DNA of 60,264 nucleotides from Agrobacterium rubi TR3 = NBRC 13261 (GCF_000739935.1 NZ_BBJU01000032.1:1-60264), one strand, 5' to 3'. Positions 17,116-26,291 are shown, numbered from the stretch's first letter. The notes: generated by a model from the letters alone, not told the origin. Program-made: numbers and translations.

Positions 17116-19182
17116 ATGGCGGTTGCCTATCTGGAAAAACTGAACGAGCAGCAGCGCAAAGCCGTCGAGCATGGCGTCGGGCTCGCTGAGGGCAACACGG
17201 TAGGGCCTCTGCTGATCATTGCAGGTGCCGGCTCTGGTAAGACCAATACGCTGGCTCACCGCGTGGCCCATCTTATCGTCAATGGTGCGGACCCGCGCCG
17301 CATTCTGCTGATGACCTTTTCGCGCAGAGCCGCGTCTGAAATGGCCCGCCGCGTCGAGCGCATCTGCCGCAATGTGCTGGGTGCCAATGCTGGCATCATG
17401 ACAGACGCCCTTGCCTGGTCCGGCACGTTCCATGGCATCGGCGCGAGACTGCTGCGGATGTATGCCGAGCAGATCGGGCTCAACCTGGACTTCACCATTC
17501 ACGACCGGGAAGACAGCGCTGATCTTATGAACCTCGTGCGGCACGAGCTCGGATTTTCCAAGACAGAGAGCCGTTTCCCGACCAAGGGCACCTGTCTTGC
17601 GATCTATTCACGCGCAGTCAACTCGGAGACGCCGCTGAACGAGATCCTGCGCCAGCACTATCCATGGGTCGCCACATGGGAAGAACAGTTGAAGGAATTG
17701 TTCGGAGCTTATGTCGGGGCCAAGCAGTCGCAGAACGTGCTCGATTACGATGATCTTCTGCTCTATTGGGCACAGATGGTCAGCGATCCCGATCTCGCCG
17801 ACGATATCGGCAATCGCTTCGATCATGTCATGGTCGATGAATATCAGGATACCAACAAGCTCCAGTCGTCAGTCCTGATGGCGCTCAAGCCCGGCGGGCG
17901 TGGCTTGACCGTCGTCGGTGACGATGCCCAATCGATCTACTCGTTCCGGGCAGCGACGGTTCGCAACATTCTCGACTTTCCAACATCTTTCAGTCCGGCG
18001 GCGGACGTTATCACACTCGATCGAAATTATCGTTCAACCCAACCCATTCTGGCGGCAGCCAATGGCGTGATCGAACTGGCGCGCGAACGTTTCACCAAGA
18101 ACCTGTGGACCGAACGGGAGTCGCTCGAGCGACCCAAACTCGTGACCGTCAAGGACGAGACCGAACAGGCCAATTTCATTGTCGAGCAGGTGCTGGCCAA
18201 TCGTGAGACTGGCATGATGCTGAAACAGCAGGCTGTCTTGTTTCGCACCTCCAGTCACAGCGGCACGCTTGAAGTCGAACTCACCCGTCGCAATATTCCG
18301 TTCGTCAAATTCGGCGGTTTGAAGTTTCTCGACAGCGCCCATGTGAAGGACATGCTGGCCGTGCTGCGTTTCGCCCAAAACCCTCGTGATCGGGTCGCTG
18401 GTTTTCGTCTTCTGCAAATGTTGCCCGGCATTGGACCAAAGAAAGCCGGCACCATTCTCGACACGATCGCGTCCGATCCCGAACCTCTCCTGGCGCTTGC
18501 TGAAATTCCACCACCACCGAAGACTGGCGAGGACTGGACGTCGTTCGTTCAATTGCTGGCAGGGCTTCGCAAAACGCAGGAAGGCTGGCCATCGGATATC
18601 GCGCGAGCTCGCCTGTGGTACGAACCCCATCTCGATCGCATCCATGAGGATGCCGATACTCGTAAGGCCGACCTCCTGCAGCTAGAGCAGATCGCCGGCG
18701 GCTATCCTTCGCGCGAACGTTTCCTGACCGAACTGACACTCGACCCACCGGATGCCACAAGCGATCAGGCGGGCGTACCGCTGCTCGATGAAGACTATCT
18801 CATCCTATCGACCATCCATTCCGCCAAGGGGCAGGAATGGCGTTCCGTGTTTATGCTGAATGTTGTCGATGGCTGCATACCATCGGACCTGGGGACAGGA
18901 ACGACGCAGGAGCTCGAGGAGGAACGGCGTCTGCTCTATGTCGGCATGACGCGGGCCAAGGATAGCCTGTCGCTCATCACCCCGCAGCGGTTTTTCACGC
19001 ACGGTCAGAACTCGCAGGGCGACAGGCACGTCTATGCATCGCGTTCGCGGTTCATCCCGGCGACGCTGCTACAGTATTTCGAACCGACGGCGTGGCCTAA
19101 AGTCTCGGCCGCAGCATCTGAGCGTAGTGCCCAGCAGATCCGCATCGATGTCGGCGCACGCATGCGCGGCATGTGGAAATAG
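17116..19182 (+). CDS. UvrD/Rep-type superfamily 1 DNA helicase
   Basis: The 688-residue SF1A helicase has Walker A AGAGSGKT at about residues 36-43, motif Ia LLMTFSRRAASEMARR, Walker B VMVDEYQDTN, motif III VVGDDAQSIYSFRAA, motif IV LDRNYRST, motif V STIHSAKGQEW and motif VI LYVGMTRAKD. It is shorter than UvrD itself (about 720) and lacks the usual UvrD C-terminal tail, so it may be a distinct repair helicase subfamily. It would unwind DNA 3' to 5'. An SOS box lies 85 bp upstream; SRAP follows 9 bp later and dinB after a further 80 bp. Co-regulation as SOS genes is inferred. Confidence 0.9.
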   Translation: MAVAYLEKLNEQQRKAVEHGVGLAEGNTVGPLLIIAGAGSGKTNTLAHRVAHLIVNGADPRRILLMTFSRRAASEMARRVERICRNVLGANAGIMTDALAWSGTFHGIGARLLRMYAEQIGLNLDFTIHDREDSADLMNLVRHELGFSKTESRFPTKGTCLAIYSRAVNSETPLNEILRQHYPWVATWEEQLKELFGAYVGAKQSQNVLDYDDLLLYWAQMVSDPDLADDIGNRFDHVMVDEYQDTNKLQSSVLMALKPGGRGLTVVGDDAQSIYSFRAATVRNILDFPTSFSPAADVITLDRNYRSTQPILAAANGVIELARERFTKNLWTERESLERPKLVTVKDETEQANFIVEQVLANRETGMMLKQQAVLFRTSSHSGTLEVELTRRNIPFVKFGGLKFLDSAHVKDMLAVLRFAQNPRDRVAGFRLLQMLPGIGPKKAGTILDTIASDPEPLLALAEIPPPPKTGEDWTSFVQLLAGLRKTQEGWPSDIARARLWYEPHLDRIHEDADTRKADLLQLEQIAGGYPSRERFLTELTLDPPDATSDQAGVPLLDEDYLILSTIHSAKGQEWRSVFMLNVVDGCIPSDLGTGTTQELEEERRLLYVGMTRAKDSLSLITPQRFFTHGQNSQGDRHVYASRSRFIPATLLQYFEPTAWPKVSAAASERSAQQIRIDVGARMRGMWK

Positions 19183-19191
19183 GAGCGACGG

Positions 19192-19869
19192 ATGTGTAAC
19201 CTCTACAACGTAACCACAACCCGTGACGCCGTCCTGCAGTTCACCAAGGCGTTCCGTGATCTGGCAGGGTGGAACGAGGCGAGCTTTGATGTCTATCCCG
19301 GCTACCAGGCTCCCATTGTTCGCATCGCCGAGGATGGTCAAAGAGAGATCGTCCGCGCGACATGGGGCATGCCCTCGCCTCCGGCTTATGTGAAGAACTA
19401 CGATCCCGGCGTCACCAATATCCGCAATGTCGCGTCGCCGCACTGGCGTCGGTGGCTCGGACCGACCAGTCGGTGCGTCGTTCCCTTCACGTCTTTTGCG
19501 GAACCGGATCCTGCAAGCAAAGTCGGCGGCGGACGCGTGCCGAATGCCTGGTTTGCCAAGGATGAGACCAAACCCCTAATGTTCTTTGCAGGCTTTTGGA
19601 CGCCTTGGAAAGGCATCCGCAAAGTCAGAGACGGAGAGCAGGAGTACGAGCTGTTTGGATTCCTGACGACGTTGCCCAACGAGATCGTTTCACCCATCCA
19701 CGAAAAGGCCATGCCTGCAATTCTGACGACGCCAGAAGAAGTCGAGACGTGGCTGACGGCCCCTTGGGACGCGGCGCGTCACCTCCAAAGGCCCCTGCCC
19801 GGCAACATGCTTGTCATCGTGCCTCCGGAGACAAAGCCCGACCTGCAGGAAGAAGGGCTGTTGTTGTGA
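19192..19869 (+). CDS. SOS response-associated peptidase-like protein (SRAP, YedK/HMCES family)
   Basis: The 225-residue SRAP protein begins MCNLYN; Cys2, exposed after Met removal, forms the covalent link to abasic sites in single-stranded DNA (known for YedK and HMCES). The other site residues are present: Asn in VTNIRN (about 76), Glu in TSFAEPDP (about 104) and His in SPIHEKAMPAIL (170). It lies 9 bp after the helicase stop, so both are on one SOS transcript. It would shield abasic sites at stalled forks. Confidence 0.93.
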   Translation: MCNLYNVTTTRDAVLQFTKAFRDLAGWNEASFDVYPGYQAPIVRIAEDGQREIVRATWGMPSPPAYVKNYDPGVTNIRNVASPHWRRWLGPTSRCVVPFTSFAEPDPASKVGGGRVPNAWFAKDETKPLMFFAGFWTPWKGIRKVRDGEQEYELFGFLTTLPNEIVSPIHEKAMPAILTTPEEVETWLTAPWDAARHLQRPLPGNMLVIVPPETKPDLQEEGLLL

Positions 19870-19949
19870 GAACATCGTGGTGTATCTACCTGGCTCGGGA
19901 GCGAGTCGACTTCTCTGGGAAGCACAAGGTCAATCGGTAAGGCCCTGAC

Positions 19950-21023
19950 ATGCACCCCGTTCGCAAGATCATTCACGTGGATATGGATGCCTTCTACGCC
20001 TCCGTCGAACAACGTGACAATCCAGAGCTCCGTGGCAAGCCGCTGGCGGTCGGGGGATCTGCTGCCCGCGGCGTTGTGGCGGCCGCGAGTTATGAGGCAA
20101 GAGCCTTCGGCGTCTATTCAGCCATGCCATCGATCACTGCCAAACGAAAATGCCCTGATCTGATTTTCGTGCCCCCTCGCTTTGAGGTCTATCGCCAGGT
20201 GTCACAGCAAATCCGCGAGATTTTTGCGGAGTACACCCCCGTCATCGAACCGCTGTCGCTAGACGAAGCTTATCTTGATGTCACCGAGAACCTGAAACGC
20301 ATGGAGATCGCTACTGAAATTGCTTTGGAAATCCGCGCAAAGATTAAGGAAGTCACGGGCCTAAACGCATCGGCTGGAATCTCATACAACAAGTTTCTGG
20401 CGAAAATGGCGAGCGACCTGAACAAGCCCAATGGTCAGGCCGTGATCACGCCGAAGAACGGCCCGGGCTTTGTCGAGGCCCTGCCCGTCAAGAAATTCCA
20501 CGGTGTTGGCCCTGCCACGGCAGAGCGGATGAAACGACATGGCATCGAAACGGGTTGGGATCTAAAATCAAAACCCCTTTCGTTCCTGCAACAACATTTC
20601 GGGAAATCAGGTCCGTACTTCTACGGTATCGCCCGCGGCATTGATGAGCGGCAGGTCAAGGCCAACCGCGTCCGAAAATCCGTCGGCGCCGAAGATACTT
20701 TCGTCGAGGACATCGACGCGCTCGATCTTGCCCAGGCCGAATTACGACCCTTGGCCGAAAAGGTCTGGCGGTACTGCGAAGCGCACGACATCAGCGGAAA
20801 AACCGTGACCGTCAAAATCAAATATTCGGACTTTACCCAGGCGACACGAAGCAAGACGTCCGGTTCAAGTGTTCCAAGCGTGGAGATGATCCATGAGATC
20901 GCTGATGCACTGCTAGCGTCTGTCTTCCCGTTCAAAAGGCCGGTCCGGCTTTTGGGTATCACTCTTTCCTCCCTCACCACCGAAGAGGGTATCCAAACAC
21001 CACAGCTTGATCTCGGATTGTGA
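19950..21023 (+). CDS. dinB: DNA polymerase IV (DinB, Y-family)
   Basis: This complete 357-residue Y-family polymerase starts with the palm motif KIIHVDMDAFYASVEQRDNP, followed by the second catalytic motif SLDEAYLDV. The thumb helix-hairpin-helix is VKKFHGVGPATAERMKRHGI and the little-finger domain covers about residues 235-340. The C-terminus lacks an obvious beta-clamp motif, but QTPQLDLGL at the end is close to the clamp-binding type. It is the third gene of the SOS-type run. It would extend past lesions, including base adducts. Confidence 0.94.
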   Translation: MHPVRKIIHVDMDAFYASVEQRDNPELRGKPLAVGGSAARGVVAAASYEARAFGVYSAMPSITAKRKCPDLIFVPPRFEVYRQVSQQIREIFAEYTPVIEPLSLDEAYLDVTENLKRMEIATEIALEIRAKIKEVTGLNASAGISYNKFLAKMASDLNKPNGQAVITPKNGPGFVEALPVKKFHGVGPATAERMKRHGIETGWDLKSKPLSFLQQHFGKSGPYFYGIARGIDERQVKANRVRKSVGAEDTFVEDIDALDLAQAELRPLAEKVWRYCEAHDISGKTVTVKIKYSDFTQATRSKTSGSSVPSVEMIHEIADALLASVFPFKRPVRLLGITLSSLTTEEGIQTPQLDLGL

Positions 21024-21062
21024 TTGAGACGATTCAAGAAGTAGCACTGCATTGGTCTCTAA

Positions 21063-21087
21063 AGGAACCAAAGGCCCTATGTTGGAT
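21063..21087 (+). promoter_or_regulatory. possible general-stress promoter for the 60-residue gene
   Basis: GGAAC at 21063-21067 plus 18 bases and TT at 21086-21087 fits the loose RpoE2 pattern. The local downstream element is GATT, not CGTT, so confidence is limited. Confidence 0.35.
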
Positions 21088-21116
21088 TTCATACGTCACC
21101 CCACAGGAGGCCGTGT

Positions 21117-21299
21117 ATGAACAAAGACACAAAAGCTCAACGAGCAATCGAAGAGACTGACAAGAAGCCAGTCGATCGCCGAGACTACCCCGCGGCCGGA
21201 CCTCACGCGAAGAAACGTTTGACTGACGAGAGTAAGACACCGGGCACTGGAGCGTTGTCTGACCGCGAAGACGAAAGTGTCTCTCCAGGCGGTGGCTAA
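21117..21299 (+). CDS. small hydrophilic hypothetical protein
   Basis: The 60-residue protein is strongly charged and rich in Lys, Asp, Glu, Gly and Pro, starting MNKDTKAQRAIEET and ending SVSPGGG. It has no hydrophobic core and is probably disordered. AGGAGG lies 6 bases before the ATG, a strong translation signal for so short a gene, and a possible stress promoter is upstream. I recognise no family. Confidence 0.6.
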   Translation: MNKDTKAQRAIEETDKKPVDRRDYPAAGPHAKKRLTDESKTPGTGALSDREDESVSPGGG

Positions 21300-21412
21300 A
21301 CCGTCGTAGGAGCTTTCGCAAACCGATCGTGCACCACCGCACTCAAATTTGGTTGGCATCGAGGGCGGTCCTCCTCCAAAACACGATCGGCATACTCCTG
21401 GGTTCTGCAGAA

Positions 21413-21437
21413 GGAACTAATACACGCACATACAGTT
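21413..21437 (+). promoter_or_regulatory. possible general-stress promoter for the 25-residue membrane protein
   Basis: GGAAC at 21413-21417, then 18 bases and TT at 21436-21437 (local AGTT, one base from CGTT). It lies 43 bp before the start codon at 21480. Confidence 0.42.
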
Positions 21438-21479
21438 AGACAGTCTCTACAACCATAAATTTTATAAGGAGACTTTCAA

Positions 21480-21557
21480 ATGGGCCGTGGCATATTACTC
21501 TGGATGCTGGGTATTCCCCTTCCGATCATCATCCTCCTCGCCATTTTTCTACGATAG
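21480..21557 (+). CDS. 25-residue single-helix membrane protein
   Basis: This short open frame encodes 25 residues: MGRGILLW, then MLGIPLPIIILLAIFL and a final Arg. Essentially the whole peptide is one membrane helix. AAGGAG lies 7 bases before the ATG. The stop codon is 2 bases before the ATG of the 300-residue membrane protein, so the two are probably translationally coupled. Tiny proteins with a GIPLPIIILLA-like core recur in rhizobial stress loci as far as I recall. It is easily missed by gene callers. Confidence 0.65.
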   Translation: MGRGILLWMLGIPLPIIILLAIFLR

Positions 21558-21559
21558 GA

Positions 21560-22462
21560 ATGGCGATGTCATTATCTGGCGCTACGGGTGCAATACCCGT
21601 CGAATCATCCCAGACTGCGATGTCGTGGGGCCCTATCATCGGTGGAGCTGTCGCTGCGACAGGCGTCACTTTGATACTACTGCTCCTAGGCTCGGGATTT
21701 GGCCTCACCATGGTATCGCCCTGGTCGGGCGAGAGCAGTTCGGCTGCCACTCTAGGTGTCACAGCGGCGATTTGGCTGATAGTCGTTCAATGGCTCTCTT
21801 CAGCGGTCGGCGGATATCTGACCGGGCGACTGCGGACTAAGTGGGCAGCCGTCCATACGGACGAAGTGTTCTTCCGAGATACCGCGCATGGCTTCCTGAG
21901 CTGGGCTCTCGCCACAGTTCTGGTCATAGGTTTTCTCGCGTCGTCGCTGACGTCTCTCGCCGGAGCCAGTGCTTCTGCCGTGGGCTCTGCGGCCTCGACT
22001 GCTACCATGGCTGGAGCTGCATCGGCCGCGTCTTCGGCTAGCGGAGCTGATCTATCGACTTCGTATTTCACCGACACACTTCTGCGGCCGGAACGGGTCA
22101 CGGCAGAAGCGACAACAGACAACGCCGCAGCAGTGTCTGAGGTGTCCCGGATTCTCCTCCAGGGCGCCGCGAATGGTGAAATAACCGATCCCGATCGTGC
22201 GTACGTCGCCGCTATCGTATCGGCCAGAACAGGTCTGAATGAAACGGACGCTCGTGCGCGTGTCGATAGAGTGCTCGGCCAGATCGAAACGGCCAAGGTG
22301 AAGACACAGGACGCAGCCGATACCGCACGCAAGGCAGCGGCGACCACCGCTCTCGTGGGTGCAATCTCACTGCTGGTCGGGGCATTTATTGCTTCAGCCG
22401 CTGCAGCACTTGGCGGCAAGCAGCGTGATGATGAAGAAGACTTATTGATCTCACGCGGTTAA
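21560..22462 (+). CDS. four-helix membrane protein, function unknown
   Basis: The 300-residue protein is very rich in Ala and Ser. It has about four membrane helices: residues 23-50 (IIGGAVAATGVTLILLLLG), 62-90 (with GGYLTGRLRTKW just after), 110-135 and 265-290. Between helices 3 and 4 is a soluble, helical, Ala/Glu-rich region with an ARTGLNETDARARVDRVL segment. The C-terminus is acidic. The family occurs widely in Rhizobiales and Burkholderia as unnamed membrane proteins. It starts 2 bases after the 25-residue gene and is followed by a strong terminator. Confidence 0.75.
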   Translation: MAMSLSGATGAIPVESSQTAMSWGPIIGGAVAATGVTLILLLLGSGFGLTMVSPWSGESSSAATLGVTAAIWLIVVQWLSSAVGGYLTGRLRTKWAAVHTDEVFFRDTAHGFLSWALATVLVIGFLASSLTSLAGASASAVGSAASTATMAGAASAASSASGADLSTSYFTDTLLRPERVTAEATTDNAAAVSEVSRILLQGAANGEITDPDRAYVAAIVSARTGLNETDARARVDRVLGQIETAKVKTQDAADTARKAAATTALVGAISLLVGAFIASAAAALGGKQRDDEEDLLISRG

Positions 22463-22481
22463 TCAGTGCTTGAAAATGTTT

Positions 22482-22500
22482 GGGGTGCCTTTGGCACCCC
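22482..22500 (+). terminator. rho-independent terminator
   Basis: GGGGTGCC (22482-22489) pairs perfectly with GGCACCCC (22493-22500) around a TTT loop, followed by ATTGCTTTTT. It ends the 21.1-22.5 kb transcript, 20 bases after the stop codon. Confidence 0.85.
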
Positions 22501-22561
22501 ATTGCTTTTTCGAACGTCTGTGAACCGTTCGATCTATTCCGTAAAACGGTTCGTGGTTTTG

Positions 22562-23149
22562 TCAAGCCGTGAGGTCGTGAAGATCGGTCGTTATCGGCGG
22601 GCCGACTGAAAACTCTGAGAACCGGACATCCAATCCGCCTCGCTCCGGTGTACATGCTGTCAGCCCGACGAGATAATGAGATACCTCTGGAAACGGGGCA
22701 AGACGCAGCAATGGCCACGTTCTACCATCTGACGATGCCTGGATGCGCATCGCGCCACTCTTCAGAGTAACCCGGATGTAGAAATCCTCCAGTCCTTTGA
22801 ACGGCTGGGATACTGACCAATCGGACTTCCCATCGGTTATGACGGCACTCAGGAAACGTTCCCCGTCGGTAAATTCGACACCCGTCTTGACCCATCGATT
22901 TTCATCGATGCGCACCATAAGACCGGCCTGATCATAAAGGGACCGGAACTTCCCCTGCACGCGAACATGCGCTGTAAAGCCATCATCAACGGCTATACCG
23001 AGGAAGTGCCCACTATCGCGCGTAAACCCATAATGGGTCTTGCGCCAGAAATCGGTGTTCGCATCCGTCGTCACGGTAAGCGCAGTTTCCGTCGCCTCCC
23101 ACACTGCCGGCTCGTTGAGCCAAATAGCTTCTTTAAGATTAACTTTCAC
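22562..23149 (-). CDS. DUF1349 (concanavalin-like) protein
   Basis: The 195-residue protein is a DUF1349 beta-sandwich, a family distantly like concanavalin-type lectins. Conserved lines are TTDANTDFWRKTHYGF near residue 27, DQAGLMVRIDENRWVKTGVEF near 72, and MRIQASSDGRTWPLLRLAPFPE near 134. The fungal and bacterial relatives were once called regulators of enolase, but no reaction is established. There is no signal peptide, so it is cytoplasmic. It stands alone, convergent with the membrane-protein operon. Confidence 0.85.
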   Translation of the reverse strand: MKVNLKEAIWLNEPAVWEATETALTVTTDANTDFWRKTHYGFTRDSGHFLGIAVDDGFTAHVRVQGKFRSLYDQAGLMVRIDENRWVKTGVEFTDGERFLSAVITDGKSDWSVSQPFKGLEDFYIRVTLKSGAMRIQASSDGRTWPLLRLAPFPEVSHYLVGLTACTPERGGLDVRFSEFSVGPPITTDLHDLTA

Positions 23150-23250
23150 AGGGTCATTCTCCGAAGCTGAAGTTTTCTGGGGTAAATAGGTGAGCCGTCA
23201 CTTCACGCGTGAATTTCAGTCCATCTGGCCGCATGTTGCTGCACCTATAG

Positions 23251-24162
23251 TCATGAGAATCGCTTGTCATCACCAATTAAGTCAATGAATGCTCTGAGAG
23301 GAGACGACATCAGTCTACTGGAGAAATAAAGCTTTGGACCCTCAAAGCGGCTCCACCACTCTGGCAAAACAGGACTTAAATCTCCGGCGTCCAGTGCCGG
23401 GCTCAGCCAGTTTTCAAATGTGCAGATGACACCACGGCCTGCGCATGCCATTTCAATCGCCGCAGGTGCGGCATCGACACCAATGGTAATACGACCTGGT
23501 GGATCGATCGTCATGGATTGTTCACCAGATTCCAGCTCCCAGGCGACAAGGGCGCCACTTGAAAAGCGAAGGCGTATGCAGTCGTGGGTGAGAAGATCGC
23601 TTGGATGCAAAGGCGTACCGCGTTCCGCTAAATACGCTGGCGACGCTGCGAGAGCTAACTGCTGAAATCGCGGCCCAATCGGCACAGCAATCATATCCTG
23701 TGCCAGGTGCTCGCCGTAGCGGATCCCCGCGTCGCAGCCAGCGGCCGTGATATCAACCAGCCTGTCTTCGACGACCACCTCAACCCTCACATCTGGAAAG
23801 CTGATGAGAAAGCGATCGAGTAGAGGTGGCAGAATATCCACCATCACAGCGCCGGTGACATTGAGCTTCAAAAGCCCCCGCACTTTATCGTGCGAACTGG
23901 CGGCGTCCTGCAATGCAACGCGTGTTTCCCGCATGAGAGGTGCCAAACGTGCAGCGAGTGTCCGTCCCGTCTCCGTCAGGCTGACGCTGCGCGTCGTGCG
24001 TATGACGAGAGGCACTCCTAATCGCTGCTCCAACGATGTGATTTTCTCGCTAACAGTCGATGGCGAGAGCCCAAGCTGCGTGGCTGTTTTCCGAAACCCG
24101 CCCGTTTCGCATAGAGAAAGAAAAATAGAAATGTCGTCTAACGATGCATCACTGTTCGCCAT
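23251..24162 (-). CDS. LysR family transcriptional regulator
   Basis: The protein has about 303 residues from the Met at 24162. The LysR winged helix (ISIFLSLCETGGFRKTATQLGLSPSTVSEKITSLEQ, spread over residues 9-44) is followed by a PBP2-type ligand domain with VRVEVVVEDRLVDITAAGCDAGIRYGE. That is the same subfamily as the regulator at 2122. The reading from 24252 would add 30 residues not typical of the family. It is divergent from the SDR at 24284 across about 120 bp, so it most likely controls that gene. Confidence 0.88.
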   Translation of the reverse strand: MANSDASLDDISIFLSLCETGGFRKTATQLGLSPSTVSEKITSLEQRLGVPLVIRTTRSVSLTETGRTLAARLAPLMRETRVALQDAASSHDKVRGLLKLNVTGAVMVDILPPLLDRFLISFPDVRVEVVVEDRLVDITAAGCDAGIRYGEHLAQDMIAVPIGPRFQQLALAASPAYLAERGTPLHPSDLLTHDCIRLRFSSGALVAWELESGEQSMTIDPPGRITIGVDAAPAAIEMACAGRGVICTFENWLSPALDAGDLSPVLPEWWSRFEGPKLYFSSRLMSSPLRAFIDLIGDDKRFS

Positions 24163-24283
24163 AACGATCACTCTATCCGCTTTCGGCGCGCTTATCAAAC
24201 AATCCATAGCTGCTAGTCTTGCCTTTGTGAGGAAAGATCGACGGTCGAACACACTCGCCGTTTAAACTGGACAGGAAAATCAC

Positions 24284-25006
24284 ATGGCAAAAAAAACCGT
24301 ACTGATCACGGGTGCGAACAAAAGCATCGGCTTCGCGACCGCCCGCGAGCTTGGCCGGCGCGGATACCGCATCTGGCTTGGGAGCCGTGACAAAGGTCGA
24401 GGTTTAGCCGCAGCGAAAACCCTGACCTCGGAAGGGATCGACGTTCGCATGGTCACTATCGACGTGGCTGACCAGAAAAGTGTTGAGGACGCGGCCTCAA
24501 CTGTCCATGATGCCGATGGCAAACTGGATGTGTTGATCAACAACGCCGGCATCCCAGGTAGGTCTGGCTCGCCGAGCACACAGGCCTTGAGCGACATCGA
24601 AGCCGTGTATCAGACCAACGTGTTCGGGCCGATCAGGGTGACCCAGGCATTTTTGCCTCTGCTGCGTGCTTCAGGTCAAGCCAACGTGGTTATGGTAAGC
24701 AGCGGACTGGGATCACTGACATGGCTCTCAGATCCTGCGCACCCATATCATGCTGTGAATATCCTCGGTTACAATACCTCAAAGACAGCATTAAACGCGA
24801 TCACTGTGTCTTTGGCCAAGGACCTGGCGAAAGAAGGCATAAGCGTCAATGCTGCCGATCCGGGCTATACAAAAACGGATTTCAACAACCACTCGGGATA
24901 TCGTAGTGTTGAACAGGCTGCAGACACCATCGTCTGGCTTGCTGGTCAAGATGCTTCGGGACCGACAGGAGGGTTCTTTTTCGAGCGGACGTCAGCACCT
25001 TGGTAG
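24284..25006 (+). CDS. short-chain dehydrogenase/reductase (SDR)
   Basis: The 240-residue classical SDR has a cofactor motif TGANKSIGFATA (residues 8-19), DVLINNAGIPG near 84, and catalytic Ser in VSSGLGSL with Tyr/Lys in GYNTSKTALNA. The glycine motif is TGANKSIG instead of the commoner TGxxxGIG, with Ser at the third position, as in some carbonyl-reductase-like members. It sits divergent from its probable LysR regulator and convergent with the flavin monooxygenase. The substrate is not evident. Confidence 0.87.
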   Translation: MAKKTVLITGANKSIGFATARELGRRGYRIWLGSRDKGRGLAAAKTLTSEGIDVRMVTIDVADQKSVEDAASTVHDADGKLDVLINNAGIPGRSGSPSTQALSDIEAVYQTNVFGPIRVTQAFLPLLRASGQANVVMVSSGLGSLTWLSDPAHPYHAVNILGYNTSKTALNAITVSLAKDLAKEGISVNAADPGYTKTDFNNHSGYRSVEQAADTIVWLAGQDASGPTGGFFFERTSAPW

Positions 25007-25051
25007 GATTCGGACGCCAATGGTCGATTTTCTGGACGCGCCTCTTTGCAA

Positions 25052-26266
25052 TCATAAGGGGTTGCCATCATTCACCAAGGCGTCATAGGGTGAAAAAGCG
25101 GGGCCTTCAGGCTCGCTGGCAAAAAGCTTCGCTGCCACATCTCGGATACCTGGCTTGCTGGCGACATTAAGCACGCCGTGCAACAAGTTGATGCCAAGTT
25201 GGGTTTTTGGATTCATAATACGGGGAGCGATCTTTGGAACGCCCTGCCCGTTCTTGACCATGGGGCGCATTGCTTTTTCGTACGATGAAAAAGCCTCCAC
25301 CATCTTCGTAGACCTGAGTTTTATTTCGCTTGCCAGCACATAAGCCCCGGTAACAGCAAGCGTTGCGCCTATGCCTGCGAGGGGAGTTGCGCACCAAGCA
25401 GCATCGCCCGTGAGCACAATGCGTCCTGTCGACCATCGCTTCATATGGATCTGGCGTAAGACATCGAAATAAAAGTCAGTAGTGTCTTGCATGTGTGAAA
25501 GCACGCGTGGAGCTTGCCATCCGGCGTCTTCAAAGCGCTTATGCAGATAGGCTTTCTGCTCCTCGACGCTCCAGTCTTGTTCGCCATTCGCAGGTTGCTG
25601 GATCGACAGCATGGCCCGCGTGGTCCCATGCATGTCAGGCCTGAGAGATATGCTGCGTCCTTCAGTCGCGTTGTACCATCGCCACATCCGATCGTCGTCC
25701 GCCTGCCTTGGAATGGTGAAATAAGCGATGGTAAGGTCCATCCAGCGCGGTTCGTTTTCGTTTGGAAAAACCAGCTTACGTGTCGACGAGCCCACTCCTT
25801 CTGCGATGATGACAGCGTCGTATTTCTCAGCCTTTCCGCTTGCGAAAGTCACGGTTACAGAATCGAAACCGTCCTCGATCCGCTTTATGTGATCGCCGAA
25901 GCGAAACACTGCCTGCTCCTGCGCTGGCTCATAAAGCAAGCGTGCGAGGTCGCCACGCAGGATTTCCATTTCTGCAGTCGGTCCGTCACTGCCGAGCTCA
26001 TCAGTTACGAAACGCGCGACGGATTCACCGTCCTCATCGACCCAGACCGTACCCTCCTCGCCCGTACCGCGCTCAAGTGCCGACTGCTCAAGTCCCATTC
26101 TTCGCAGGACGTCACGACCAACCCCTCGGACGTCGATGTTTTGCCCGCCATCACGAAACTCTGGCGTACGCTCGACAACGGTAACATCAAATCCGTAACG
26201 GCTCAGCCACCAGGCTGCCGTAGTGCCTGCGATACTGGCGCCTGTGATGAGAATGCGATTTGCCAT
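25052..26266 (-). CDS. FAD-dependent monooxygenase (TetX/PHBH-like)
   Basis: The 404-residue single-component flavin monooxygenase has the N-terminal FAD motif ILITGASIAGTTAAWWLSRYG with VVER after it, the internal DG-type region VIIAEGVGSSTRK and the second FAD motif GDAAWCATPLAGIGATLAVTGA. It is closest in pattern to the TetX-like group that hydroxylates aromatic or tetracycline-like substrates. It follows a MarR gene on the same strand by 55 bp with a palindrome in the gap. Induction by its aromatic substrate through MarR is the usual logic; the substrate is unknown. Confidence 0.87.
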   Translation of the reverse strand: MANRILITGASIAGTTAAWWLSRYGFDVTVVERTPEFRDGGQNIDVRGVGRDVLRRMGLEQSALERGTGEEGTVWVDEDGESVARFVTDELGSDGPTAEMEILRGDLARLLYEPAQEQAVFRFGDHIKRIEDGFDSVTVTFASGKAEKYDAVIIAEGVGSSTRKLVFPNENEPRWMDLTIAYFTIPRQADDDRMWRWYNATEGRSISLRPDMHGTTRAMLSIQQPANGEQDWSVEEQKAYLHKRFEDAGWQAPRVLSHMQDTTDFYFDVLRQIHMKRWSTGRIVLTGDAAWCATPLAGIGATLAVTGAYVLASEIKLRSTKMVEAFSSYEKAMRPMVKNGQGVPKIAPRIMNPKTQLGINLLHGVLNVASKPGIRDVAAKLFASEPEGPAFSPYDALVNDGNPL

Positions 26267-26291
26267 GGCAATGATCTCCTTTGCACAAACA

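Noticed and set aside
22503..22540. TCGAACG/CGTTCGA inverted repeat after the 22.48-kb terminator
   Set aside because: Short arms with a 9-base loop directly after a clear terminator; could be chance and no gene nearby needs it.
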